Of a stretch of 7,788 nt of DNA, positions 1 through 6,866 are shown piece by piece (positions within the stretch are counted from its first letter, which is position 1; each line of letters starts with the position of its first letter). A program made the position numbers and the translations under genes. Under the pieces are notes generated by a model, which searched no databases, was not told where the DNA came from, and was given only the letters and a program-made list of their open reading frames with translations. Origin of the DNA: Microthrixaceae bacterium (GTDB taxonomy: Bacteria; Actinomycetota; Acidimicrobiia; Acidimicrobiales; Acidimicrobilacustridaceae). Where the stretch lies: positions 1 through 7,788 of the forward strand of contig CANGMY010000060.1 of the NCBI GenBank assembly GCA_947455015.1, in the 5' to 3' direction.

Positions 1-611
1 AAGACGCAATCGACACACCGCGCCTTCCGAGAGGCACAGACCCGTCGCCCATGGAGAATGAGCAAGAGGCTGAACCGCCCCCAATCCTCCGGCGGGATCA
101 TGTCGTTGAGGACGTACTCAACTTTGACCGGGTCAGTTTCCGTGGTGAGGCCAAGTCGAAGCGACAGCCGCCCGACGTGAGTATCGACGGGCAGACCCGG
201 AAGGTCCATCGCAACGCTTCGCACGACGTTGGCGGTCTTTCGACCGACGCCCGGAACCGTGACGAGGTCCTCCATCGAGGAGGGAACCTCAGCGCCGTAG
301 CGCTCGACGAGAGCTTGGGCCATGCCGATCAGCGACCGGGCTTTGTTCTTGTAGAAGCCGGTACTGCGAACCAACTCTTCGACCTCAAGTGGATCGGCGA
401 CCGAAAGATCTTCCGGCGAGGGAAACCGAGCGAACAATGCTGGGGTCACCTGGTTCACCCGAACGTCGGTGCACTGGGCCGAGAGAATCGTGGCGGCCAA
501 GAGCTCGTAGGGGTTGCGATGGTCGAGTTCGCACTGTGCATCGGGATATTCGAGGTCGAGTCGAGCGAGCGTCTCTTTCGCTCGACCTTTCGGAGAACGG
601 GGCTTGGCCAT
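1..611 (-). CDS. nth: Endonuclease III (DNA glycosylase/AP lyase), 3' end cut by window edge
   Basis: Base excision repair enzyme that removes oxidised pyrimidines and nicks the abasic site; acts on chromosomal DNA in the cytoplasm. I translated the minus strand by hand: 203 residues are visible, starting MAKPRSPKGRAKETLARLDL. The helix-hairpin-helix VPGVGRKTANVV lies at about residues 119-130, with the catalytic Lys at 125; the catalytic Asp is in PVDTHVGR (Asp143). Near the window edge, CASRKARCVDC supplies three of the four [4Fe-4S] cysteines (192, 199, 202; C-X6-C-X2-C). The fourth cysteine and the C-terminus lie beyond position 1. ATG at 611 is the only good start: a TAG stop lies in frame 15 bases upstream. 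No Shine-Dalgarno is seen; a TAGGGT box ends 9 bases before the ATG. The gene is divergent from the acetyltransferase gene. The frame is intact, including across the run of five Gs at 77-81. Confidence 0.95.
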   Translation of the reverse strand, partial: MAKPRSPKGRAKETLARLDLEYPDAQCELDHRNPYELLAATILSAQCTDVRVNQVTPALFARFPSPEDLSVADPLEVEELVRSTGFYKNKARSLIGMAQALVERYGAEVPSSMEDLVTVPGVGRKTANVVRSVAMDLPGLPVDTHVGRLSLRLGLTTETDPVKVEYVLNDMIPPEDWGRFSLLLILHGRRVCASRKARCVDCV

Positions 612-620
612 GAGGACGGG

Positions 621-626
621 ACCCTA
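621..626 (-). promoter_or_regulatory. Putative -10 box (TAGGGT) of nth
   Basis: Read on the minus strand, TAGGGT fits the actinobacterial TAnnnT -10 pattern and ends 9 bases before the nth ATG, so the transcript would have a leader of a few bases or none. That agrees with the absence of a Shine-Dalgarno. No convincing -35 is seen. With a 17-base spacer the -35 would fall on the opposing -10 box. Promoter activity is inferred. Confidence 0.5.
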
Positions 627-642
627 CCGCCGTCAGCACCGG

Positions 643-648
643 TAGGGT
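643..648 (+). promoter_or_regulatory. Putative -10 box (TAGGGT) of the mshD-like/rlmN operon
   Basis: TAGGGT ends 6 bases before the GTG at 655, so a transcript starting at the usual distance would begin at or next to the start codon (leaderless mRNA). No Shine-Dalgarno precedes that GTG. The box sits in the right arm of the inverted repeat and mirrors the nth box. The -35 position would overlap the opposing -10, so the two promoters probably compete for polymerase. Inferred from pattern and spacing only. Confidence 0.5.
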
Positions 649-654
649 CCGCCC

Positions 655-1275
655 GTGCGCAATGAACATCGCGACGACGCAGGCCAGCTCCTCTCGCTGG
701 AAACAGAACCCGCCACCGAGGCCGACACAGCGGAAGCAGCCGCGGCCGGACTCGACCTTGCTCGATGCATTCAGCAACTGCGGATCCCACTACCCCTCAA
801 CGATTCGTCCCCGCTGCTTCCAACCAGAGCCTTCGTTCCGGGCGTTGATGACGCCGCGTTCCTAGGCGTGAACAACCGTGCGTTCGAATGGCATCCCGAC
901 CAGTCGAACTGGACGAGCGCGCAACTCAACGGTCGACTTCGCGAACCGTGGTTCGACGCCGAAGGGTTTCTCCTCCACGAAATCGACGGAGTTCTTGCGG
1001 GCTTCTGCTGGACGAGGGTCCATCCTGCAACGGCAACCGATCCTGAGCTCGGAGAGATCTATGTGATCGCCGTCGACCCCGCCTTCCATGGGCAAGGCCT
1101 CGGCCGCTCGCTCACGATCGCCGGACTCGCGCACCTTGCATCCAAATCTGTCACCCTCAGCAAGCTCCATGTCGAATACGACAACCTCGCAGCGCAGTCG
1201 TTGTATCGAGATCTCGGATTTGTTGAACATGATTCTCACTGCTGGTGGGGCGTTGCCGAAGACGGGTCGAAATGA
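655..1275 (+). CDS. mshD: Mycothiol synthase-like GNAT acetyltransferase, short form
   Basis: MshD transfers acetyl from acetyl-CoA to Cys-GlcN-Ins in the last step of mycothiol synthesis. The 206-residue product resembles the C-terminal half of MshD: FVPGVDDAAFLGVNNRAF (about 60-77), HPDQSNWT, REPWFDAEGFLLHE (97-109), LAGFCWTRVHP, then the GNAT core LGEIYVIAVDP and acetyl-CoA loop HGQGLGRSLT (145-154), ending LHVEYDNLAAQSLYRDLGF. Characterised MshD proteins are about 300 residues with two GNAT domains. Here only about 55 residues precede the conserved half, so most of the N-terminal GNAT domain is absent. An in-frame TAG at 643-645 bars an upstream extension, and GTG at 655 is the best start. 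The stop overlaps the rlmN start (ATGA), suggesting one operon and translational coupling. It could instead be a related GNAT enzyme with another substrate. Confidence 0.75.
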   Translation: MRNEHRDDAGQLLSLETEPATEADTAEAAAAGLDLARCIQQLRIPLPLNDSSPLLPTRAFVPGVDDAAFLGVNNRAFEWHPDQSNWTSAQLNGRLREPWFDAEGFLLHEIDGVLAGFCWTRVHPATATDPELGEIYVIAVDPAFHGQGLGRSLTIAGLAHLASKSVTLSKLHVEYDNLAAQSLYRDLGFVEHDSHCWWGVAEDGSK

Positions 1276-2369
1276 CCACTGAATCGCTCTCGCTGTTCGA
1301 TGCCGACCGTGAGGCACTCACCACGATCCTCGATGGCGAGCCCCGCTATCGCCTCGACCAACTCTGGAAGGGGCTGTATGTCGACTTCGCCGAACCGAAG
1401 GACATCACCTCGCTTCCGGCTTCGCTTCGAACCCGACTGAGCGAAACACTTCCGACCGCACTTGAGATGGTCACCGAATCATCGACTTCCGATGGCAACA
1501 CCGTGAAGTGGTTGTGGCGCCTTCCCGACGGCGCTTCCGTCGAAACCGTGTTGATGCACTACCCGGACCGTTCAACGGTGTGCGTGAGCACGCAAGCCGG
1601 TTGCGCGATGGCGTGTGGATTTTGTGCGACTGGGCAGGGTGGTTTCGAACGAAACCTGACTGTCGGCGAAATTGTCGAGCAAGTTGTCCGCGCAGCACGA
1701 CGAGCGAACGAAGGGCCAACACCCCGACGCGTTTCAAACATCGTGTTCATGGGAATGGGCGAACCCATGGCGAACTACGACCGCATGATCGGCGCGGTGC
1801 ATCGCATCCATGGCGACATCGGCATTTCTGCTCGACACCTCACCATTTCAACGGTCGGCATTATCCCCGGCATTCGTCGCCTCACCGACGAACCGCTTCC
1901 AGTAAATCTTGCCGTGTCACTTCACGCAGCGAATGACGAACTTCGCGACGAACTCGTTCCGATCAATAAGCGCTACCCGCTTTCCGACCTTTACGACGCA
2001 TGCGAGGACTACCTCAAGGTAAAGAACCGCCGCCTTTCGTTCGAGTGGGCGATGATCGCTGACGTCAACGATCGACCGAGCGATGCACGCGAACTTGCGG
2101 CGGCGACTCGTCGATTGCGCGCCCATGTGAATTTGATTCCACTCAACGACACACCTGGTTGGCCAACGACGGGTTCGTCGCCAGCGAAGGTCAAGGAATT
2201 TGCGGATCAGTTACTTGATCTCGGGGCAAATGTCACTGTTCGTGCAAATCGCGGCAACGACATCGATGCTGCATGCGGACAGCTACGAGCGAATCACAAC
2301 GGACCGACAGTTACTGAAGTGCCGGCACGGATTGAGCGAATCAAACGTTCTCCTGGCGCTACCGACTGA
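1272..2369 (+). CDS. rlmN: Dual-specificity 23S rRNA/tRNA adenine-C2 methyltransferase RlmN (radical SAM)
   Basis: Methylates C2 of adenosine in 23S rRNA (A2503 in E. coli numbering) and, in E. coli, A37 of some tRNAs, using radical SAM chemistry. The 365-residue product is full length for the family. The radical-SAM cluster motif CAMACGFC gives Cys111, Cys115 and Cys118. The methyl-carrying and resolving cysteines of the family match Cys335 (GNDIDAACGQL) and Cys104 (TVCVSTQAGC). Other landmarks are NIVFMGMGEPMANYD and RHLTISTVGIIPGIRRL. ATG at 1272 is chosen over an in-frame GTG at 1245, which would only add nine Arg-rich residues inside the upstream gene. The start overlaps the stop of the mshD-like gene by four bases. 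The 3' end overlaps the convergent nucleotidyltransferase gene by 76 bp, yet the C-terminus after Cys335 has the usual length, so the frame looks genuine. Confidence 0.97.
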   Translation: MTTESLSLFDADREALTTILDGEPRYRLDQLWKGLYVDFAEPKDITSLPASLRTRLSETLPTALEMVTESSTSDGNTVKWLWRLPDGASVETVLMHYPDRSTVCVSTQAGCAMACGFCATGQGGFERNLTVGEIVEQVVRAARRANEGPTPRRVSNIVFMGMGEPMANYDRMIGAVHRIHGDIGISARHLTISTVGIIPGIRRLTDEPLPVNLAVSLHAANDELRDELVPINKRYPLSDLYDACEDYLKVKNRRLSFEWAMIADVNDRPSDARELAAATRRLRAHVNLIPLNDTPGWPTTGSSPAKVKEFADQLLDLGANVTVRANRGNDIDAACGQLRANHNGPTVTEVPARIERIKRSPGATD

Positions 2370-3142
2370 TTCGGCCAGACGACCGAGTCGACAACATCGG
2401 CACCGACGTAGGCGCCGACACCAATCACGCTTCCGCTGATGTCAACTCCATGCTCAATCGTGGCGCCGGCCCCGACAATCGCTGAACCATTGAGTGCAAC
2501 TGCAGCAAGATTTGCTTCGAGGTAATCGAGCGGAGTGCCGCAATCGATGAGCGCACCGTGGTGGTCAAGAACTTCGAGTTCGCCGCGAGCAAACGTTTCG
2601 CTCCAGACAACCTCGTAGAGACCAGTGGGTTGCTCGACGAGATCTTTCGTTACTGACCACGGCAGTGTGCTGGCGACAATGCGCGCACGCGGACCAAACC
2701 CACCGTCACCGTTCACCATGACTCGCACTGTTTGTCCATCCCAGCCTTCGACCAGCGGAGCCAGCGAAGTTGGCGACCACGTATCGGCATTCACGACAAC
2801 CGCGCCGCGCCCATCGATCCAGTTGCGCAAGTGGGCGATGCCCCCGGCAGTCCCCAACGCTTCGCCTGACTCAACCGAAACGGTGACGGCATCGCCCCAT
2901 TCATGGTCGAGGTGGCTAATGACCGAATCGGCAAAGTGATGCGCATTCACCGCCATGTCCGAGGTCACGAGTTCGAGTCGGTCAAGAGCGAGATCAACCA
3001 GTGCCCGATTCCCGACTGGGCAGAGCGCCTTGGGCATCAACCCTGAAAGTGGTGCGAGCCGCGTCCCCGCTCCGGCAGCCAACACCACGCCCACAAGGTC
3101 GGAGCGAGAAATTCGATTCGCTGGTGCAGCAACCGGTTCCAT
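2294..3142 (-). CDS. Sugar-phosphate nucleotidyltransferase (NDP-sugar pyrophosphorylase family)
   Basis: Likely makes an NDP-sugar from an NTP and a sugar 1-phosphate for cell-envelope or glycan synthesis; the sugar cannot be read from sequence. From the ATG the protein has 282 residues. The N-terminal signature LAAGAGTRLAPLSGLMPKAL (21-40) is the nucleotide-binding loop with its Lys. GEALGTAGGI (93-102) is typical of the family, VVVNADTW (115-122) holds the metal-binding Asp in place of the usual NGD, and DCGTPLDYLEAN (200-211) matches the D-GTP-YL motif. Residues about 219-262 have hexapeptide-like spacing (AIVGAGATIEHGV, GSVIGVGAYVGADV), pointing to a left-handed beta-helix tail as in ManC/GlmU/MurU relatives. 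A TTG at 3190 would add 16 residues but overlap the divergent gene; ATG at 3142 is preferred. The 3' end overlaps rlmN. No Shine-Dalgarno is clear. Confidence 0.88.
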   Translation of the reverse strand: MEPVAAPANRISRSDLVGVVLAAGAGTRLAPLSGLMPKALCPVGNRALVDLALDRLELVTSDMAVNAHHFADSVISHLDHEWGDAVTVSVESGEALGTAGGIAHLRNWIDGRGAVVVNADTWSPTSLAPLVEGWDGQTVRVMVNGDGGFGPRARIVASTLPWSVTKDLVEQPTGLYEVVWSETFARGELEVLDHHGALIDCGTPLDYLEANLAAVALNGSAIVGAGATIEHGVDISGSVIGVGAYVGADVVDSVVWPNQSVAPGERLIRSIRAGTSVTVGPL

Positions 3143-3162
3143 CCCTGACAGACTCGCACCCC

Positions 3163-3528
3163 ATGGAGACCCGCCGTTGGACAAACCCAACCCAGCCCCA
3201 AACCCTTCAGATCGCGGTGTACCTGCTGTACATCAATGCCGTGTTCACCGCCCTGCTGGGCGGATTCATGAGTCCGCTCGGACTGATACTCGTGATCGGT
3301 CAGGGCGCAGCCGGATTCGGCATTGCCAACGAAAAGCGCTGGGGCTATTGGTTGGGCGTCGTGATCGCGACCATCGGACTCCTCCCCTTCCTCATTTCGA
3401 TCGCCAGCAACGGAGTCGGTTCGGTTTTCGACTTGAGCTTCTTGCTGTCACTCGTCATGCCGCTGGCACTGTTCGGCCTGCTCCTCCACCACCAAAGCCG
3501 CGAGTACCAGCGCATCTGGTTCTCTTAA
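3163..3528 (+). CDS. Small four-helix integral membrane protein, function unknown
   Basis: I do not recognise a named function. The 121-residue product has a short polar N-terminus (METRRWTNPTQPQTLQ) and four hydrophobic stretches at about 16-34, 36-54, 60-82 and 88-108, then a polar tail ending QSREYQRIWFS. Glycines are frequent inside the second helix (GQGAAGFGIAN). ATG at 3163 is chosen because the open frame upstream of it runs inside the opposite nucleotidyltransferase gene and encodes low-quality polar sequence. Only about 20 bp separate it from the divergent gene's ATG. The acyl-CoA synthetase gene starts 6 bases after its stop, so the two are probably co-transcribed. That linkage hints at, but does not show, a membrane role connected to lipid metabolism. 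Confidence 0.8.
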   Translation: METRRWTNPTQPQTLQIAVYLLYINAVFTALLGGFMSPLGLILVIGQGAAGFGIANEKRWGYWLGVVIATIGLLPFLISIASNGVGSVFDLSFLLSLVMPLALFGLLLHHQSREYQRIWFS

Positions 3529-3534
3529 TCGGTC

Positions 3535-5175
3535 ATGGAGTTCAACCTCGCAGAGGTCATCAGAGCTGTGGCTCACGCTGTGCCCACACGTGAAGCACTG
3601 GTGCATGACGAAAAACGTCTGACATACGCAGGGTTCATGGGTCGCGTCGATCGACTGGCATCAGCGCTCGCACACCGCGGCTTTGGCCATCAGACCGATC
3701 GGTCGCAACTGCAGAACTGGCAAAGTGGCCAGGACCACTTGGCGCTGTACCTCCACAACTGCCCCGAATACATCGAGGGCATGGTGGGCTCCTACGCGGC
3801 GCGTCTCGCTCCGTTCAACGTGAACTATCGCTACGTCGCCGAAGAACTCCGCTACCTGCTCAACGATTCACAAGCACGAGTGATCATTTTTCATTCTGCG
3901 TTTGCCGCAACGCTTGATGCGATTCGCAACGACCTTCCAGAACTCAAACTTCTTCTGCAGGTGGACGATGGCAGCGGAACACCACTCCTTGCCGGAGCCG
4001 AGTGGTACGAGGATTTCCTCGCGTCTGCACCTATGACGCCACTTGAAACTCCCTCGCCCGATGATCTCTACATCCTCTACACCGGCGGAACGACGGGAAT
4101 GCCAAAAGGCGTGCTTTGGCGACAGGGCGACATCTACCCCGCTGCACTTGGCGGACGAAAAATATCCACCGGCGCCGAATACGACTCCATCGAAGCGATC
4201 GTCGAAAACGCGCTTGAAGGCGGAATGCGCGTGTTGCCTTCTGCACCCTTCATGCATGGCGCCGCCCACTGGATGGCACTAAATGCGCTGGGAAACGGCA
4301 ACACCATTGTCCTGCCCCGCAACGCTTCAACGTTCGATTCGGTGGACTTCTGCAACACGATTGAGCGAGAAAAGGTCAATATCGCTCTCATCGTCGGCGA
4401 CGCGTTTGGTCGACCACTTCTCGATGAACTCGATCGCGGGACTCACGATCTTTCCTCGCTTGTTCTTCTCATCAGTGGCGGTGCTGCGCTTAGTGCACCA
4501 GTGAAAACTGCGCTCCTTGAACACCTTCCGTCGGTGGCAATCATGGACGGACTCGGCTCTTCCGAAACCGGACAACAAGCGAGTCAGGTCGTTAGCGCCG
4601 GAGCACCAATCACCACGGGAACGTTTAAGCCCGGCACGGGCATGGCAATTGTCTCGGCCGAACTCGATCGGCGCCTCGAACCCGGCCACGAAGATCTCGG
4701 TTGGTTGGCGCAATGCGGTCGCGTTCCTCTCGGCTATTTCGGCGATGCCGAAAAAACTGAACGCACCTTCCCGACCATCGATGGCGTTCGCTATTCGGTA
4801 CCCGGCGACCGCGCTCGTGTCACTGCCGACGGAGTTCTCGAGCTGCACGGCCGCGATTCGGTCACCATCAATTCCGGCGGCGAGAAAATTTTCGCCGAGG
4901 AAGTAGAAGCTGCCCTCGCTCATCACCCCGCCGTGTACGACGTCATCGTCGCTGGTCGGCCGTCTGAGCGTTGGGGCAACGAGGTCGTCGCCATCGTGCA
5001 GTTCCGCGAAGGCACGACTGCAACGATCGAGGAGCTTGTTGCGGTCTGCGCGGACCACATCGCTCGCTATAAGTGCCCCAAAGACATCGTGGTGGTGCCC
5101 AAGATCGAACGCTCGCCTGCAGGCAAGGCCGACTACCGATGGGCTCGTTCGGTCGTGATCGGACCTGACGCCTAA
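3535..5175 (+). CDS. Acyl-CoA synthetase, FadD19-like (AMP-forming)
   Basis: Activates a carboxylic acid (fatty acid or sterol side chain) to its CoA thioester through an acyl-adenylate, in the cytoplasm. The 546-residue product spans the whole ANL-superfamily fold. The P-loop YTGGTTGMPKG is at 182-192, GLGSSETG at 339-346, GYFGDAEKTERTF at 400-412, and the adenylate-binding Asp in PGDRARV (424-ish). The hinge region GRDSVTINSGGEKIFAEEVE is at 439-458. The C-terminal catalytic Lys531 lies in ERSPAGKADYRWA. Block by block it recalls mycobacterial FadD19 (about 548 residues), a steroid side-chain CoA ligase, but no other sterol-degradation gene is visible here and Actinobacteria carry many paralogues, so the substrate is left open. 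It follows the membrane-protein gene by 6 bases and has no obvious Shine-Dalgarno. Confidence 0.93.
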   Translation: MEFNLAEVIRAVAHAVPTREALVHDEKRLTYAGFMGRVDRLASALAHRGFGHQTDRSQLQNWQSGQDHLALYLHNCPEYIEGMVGSYAARLAPFNVNYRYVAEELRYLLNDSQARVIIFHSAFAATLDAIRNDLPELKLLLQVDDGSGTPLLAGAEWYEDFLASAPMTPLETPSPDDLYILYTGGTTGMPKGVLWRQGDIYPAALGGRKISTGAEYDSIEAIVENALEGGMRVLPSAPFMHGAAHWMALNALGNGNTIVLPRNASTFDSVDFCNTIEREKVNIALIVGDAFGRPLLDELDRGTHDLSSLVLLISGGAALSAPVKTALLEHLPSVAIMDGLGSSETGQQASQVVSAGAPITTGTFKPGTGMAIVSAELDRRLEPGHEDLGWLAQCGRVPLGYFGDAEKTERTFPTIDGVRYSVPGDRARVTADGVLELHGRDSVTINSGGEKIFAEEVEAALAHHPAVYDVIVAGRPSERWGNEVVAIVQFREGTTATIEELVAVCADHIARYKCPKDIVVVPKIERSPAGKADYRWARSVVIGPDA

Positions 5176-5215
5176 AACATCACAAAGCCGACACCATCTC
5201 AGGCCAGTGGACCCC

Positions 5216-5221
5216 TAACCT
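5216..5221 (+). promoter_or_regulatory. Putative -10 box (TAACCT) of the dimethylformamidase-like gene
   Basis: TAACCT lies in the 55-base gap after the acyl-CoA synthetase and ends 9 bases before the GTG at 5231, the same spacing as the nth box. No Shine-Dalgarno precedes the GTG, so a leaderless or near-leaderless mRNA is likely. No clear -35 and no terminator hairpin were seen in the gap. Pattern-based inference. Confidence 0.4.
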
Positions 5222-5230
5222 TCCGCTTCT

Positions 5231-6853
5231 GTGAAGCATGCCAAGGAACCCCAACTCTCACGAGGGAAGTTGATCATTCTTGGCATCGTCATCCTCGCGA
5301 TCGGCGTTGGCGCAGCCTCGTTCTCCGCGGGTCGATCTTCTTCGTCTCAAAAATCGAGTTCGAGCACTGAGTCGACAACCAAGCCAACTGCGCCAAACAA
5401 GAAGGACCCCTACGCGCAGTATCGAGTGAAGGGCTGGATCGCCGAGGAAAACGCGAAGCCGGGCACCACCGATTGGATGGTTCCTGACGACAAGGCCGCA
5501 TGGGCCAAGGTCGAAGGCTTCTTCGATGCAACGAGCATCGATGTCGGCGGTTCCGTCGTCCTCAAAACGTCAACGCGCGCCGCGGCGTGGCAAGTTTCGG
5601 CCTATCGCATCGGTTGGTACGGAGGCACTGGCGGTCGCCTCATCTGGAAGAGCGAACCGATGACCGGCGTCAACCAGCCCAAAGCGACACAGGTCGGAAC
5701 ACCAAAAGCGTGGGTCGCACCTTGGGCTCCATCACTCACGGTGCAAACCGACTCCACATGGCCGCCAGGTCAATACATGTTCAAACTCGAAAGTCTCGAC
5801 GGTGGAGCTTCCTATGTTCCGCTTGTAATTCGCGACGACAAGAGCACATCTGACTTGCTCATGCAGAGCGCTGTCACAACATGGCAGGCCTACAACGGTT
5901 GGGGCGGCGCCAGCATTTACACCGGCACCAACGGCCGCGCCGATGCTGTCAGTTTCGATCGGCCCTACACCGGTAACGGCAGCGGCGAGTTTCTTGGCCG
6001 CGAACGAGAGTTCATCGAATTTGTCGAGCGAAATGGGTTCGATGTTTCATACTGGACGAACATCGACCTTCATCAGCGCGGAGAGTTAGCCAAGAACCAT
6101 CGCGGCATCGTGATTCCCGGCCACGACGAGTACTACACGGTCGAGATGCGCAAGAACCTTGAGGCAGCGCGTGACGCCGGCGTCAACATTGGTTTCTTCG
6201 GAGCCAACAACGTCTACCGCCGCATCCGTCTCGACAACGCCGAGAGCGGATCAAACCGCGTCGAGATCAACTATCGCGATGCAACTCGCGATCCTCTCAA
6301 TGGCAAAGACAACGAACGCGTCACAACATCGTTCCGTGAAAGCCCATCGCCGAATCCGGAAAGCACACTCACCGGTTCGTATTACGAATGCAATCCCGTT
6401 GAAGCTGATTGGGTTGTCGGCGATGCGTCGATGTGGATGTTCGAAGGTTCCGAATTCAAAAATGGCGACAGGGTCACAAAAATGGTCGGCAACGAATACG
6501 ACCGAGTGACGCCGAGCGCACCCACACCGGCGAACATTCAGGTGCTCGCACATTCGCCCGTCACGTGCCGCGGAAACGCATCCTTTGCTGACTCGACCTG
6601 GTACACGGTCCCGAGCGGCGCTGGCGTGTTCACAGCCGCGACCTTTGGATGGTCTCCGCGACTTCTTGAAGCGTGTCCTGCGGGACCTCCGACGACCCCA
6701 ATCTGCAAACTTCAAAAAGTGACCCGGAACATCCTCACTGCCTTCTCGGAAGGTCCCGCAGGTATCGCCCACCCAAGTGTCTCGAACCTCTCGAAATTTG
6801 GAATCGCGACGCCGAGAGCACCGTCGACAACCTCAACGACGACCCCGCGATAA
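5231..6853 (+). CDS. Membrane-anchored or exported protein with N,N-dimethylformamidase large-subunit-like domain
   Basis: The 540-residue product begins with a short basic stretch and a hydrophobic segment (about 14-33, LIILGIVILAIGVGAASFSA) followed by a Ser/Thr/Lys-rich linker (35-58), the layout of a signal anchor or signal peptide, so the bulk is outside the membrane. The remainder resembles the domain shared with the dimethylformamidase large-subunit C-terminus: YRIGWYGGTGGRLI (125-138), TTWQAYNGWGGASIY (216-230), SFDRPY, GREREFIEFVERNGFDVSYWT (256-276), and IVIPGHDEYYTVEMRKNLEAARDAGVNIGFFGANNVYRR. The studied dimethylformamidase uses a Tyr2-Glu mononuclear iron site. Tyr301/Tyr302 and Glu422 (VGNEYDRV) are candidates here, but I cannot align them with certainty. 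Four cysteines (387, 446, 482, 492) could form disulfides outside the cell. The tail is Thr-rich (PSTTSTTTPR). The start is GTG, without Shine-Dalgarno. Amidase activity is not established and the substrate is unknown. Confidence 0.8.
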   Translation: MKHAKEPQLSRGKLIILGIVILAIGVGAASFSAGRSSSSQKSSSSTESTTKPTAPNKKDPYAQYRVKGWIAEENAKPGTTDWMVPDDKAAWAKVEGFFDATSIDVGGSVVLKTSTRAAAWQVSAYRIGWYGGTGGRLIWKSEPMTGVNQPKATQVGTPKAWVAPWAPSLTVQTDSTWPPGQYMFKLESLDGGASYVPLVIRDDKSTSDLLMQSAVTTWQAYNGWGGASIYTGTNGRADAVSFDRPYTGNGSGEFLGREREFIEFVERNGFDVSYWTNIDLHQRGELAKNHRGIVIPGHDEYYTVEMRKNLEAARDAGVNIGFFGANNVYRRIRLDNAESGSNRVEINYRDATRDPLNGKDNERVTTSFRESPSPNPESTLTGSYYECNPVEADWVVGDASMWMFEGSEFKNGDRVTKMVGNEYDRVTPSAPTPANIQVLAHSPVTCRGNASFADSTWYTVPSGAGVFTAATFGWSPRLLEACPAGPPTTPICKLQKVTRNILTAFSEGPAGIAHPSVSNLSKFGIATPRAPSTTSTTTPR

Positions 6854-6866
6854 GTCCGCCGCCACT

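Larger units (their letters stand above)
619..650. repeat. Perfect 11-bp inverted repeat between divergent genes
   Basis: The left arm GGACCCTACCG (619-629) and right arm CGGTAGGGTCC (640-650) are exact reverse complements separated by 10 bases. The repeat fills most of the 43-base gap between nth (start 611, minus) and the acetyltransferase gene (start 655, plus), and its centre is nearly equidistant from both starts. Each arm contains TAGGGT reading towards its own gene, so the symmetry may simply reflect two back-to-back promoters with the same core. A dimeric regulator site is the alternative. No U-run follows on either strand, so a terminator is unlikely. The repeat is plainly visible; its function is inferred. 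Confidence 0.8.

Noticed and set aside
70..90. Possible frameshift near the 3' end of nth at the G/C run
   Set aside because: A first reading with four Gs seemed to break the frame; recounting gives five, and the frame continues cleanly into the cysteine cluster.
51..665. Long plus-strand open frame of 204 residues at the left end
   Set aside because: It is the antisense shadow of nth: the minus strand encodes a clear endonuclease III with helix-hairpin-helix and iron-sulfur cysteines, while this frame gives no recognisable domain.
1245..1271. Upstream GTG start for rlmN
   Set aside because: It adds nine Arg-rich residues unlike the family and overlaps the upstream gene by 31 bases; ATG 1272 with the ATGA overlap is the standard arrangement.
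3001..3162. N-terminal extension of the small membrane protein to an upstream ATG
   Set aside because: The extension lies wholly antisense to the conserved nucleotide-binding loop of the nucleotidyltransferase and encodes low-complexity polar sequence.
4327..5058. 243-residue minus-strand open frame
   Set aside because: It is opposite the conserved C-terminal half of the acyl-CoA synthetase and shows no domain; a shadow of codon bias.
6251..6772. 173-residue minus-strand open frame
   Set aside because: Antisense to the dimethylformamidase-like gene, Arg/Cys-rich and without recognisable motifs.
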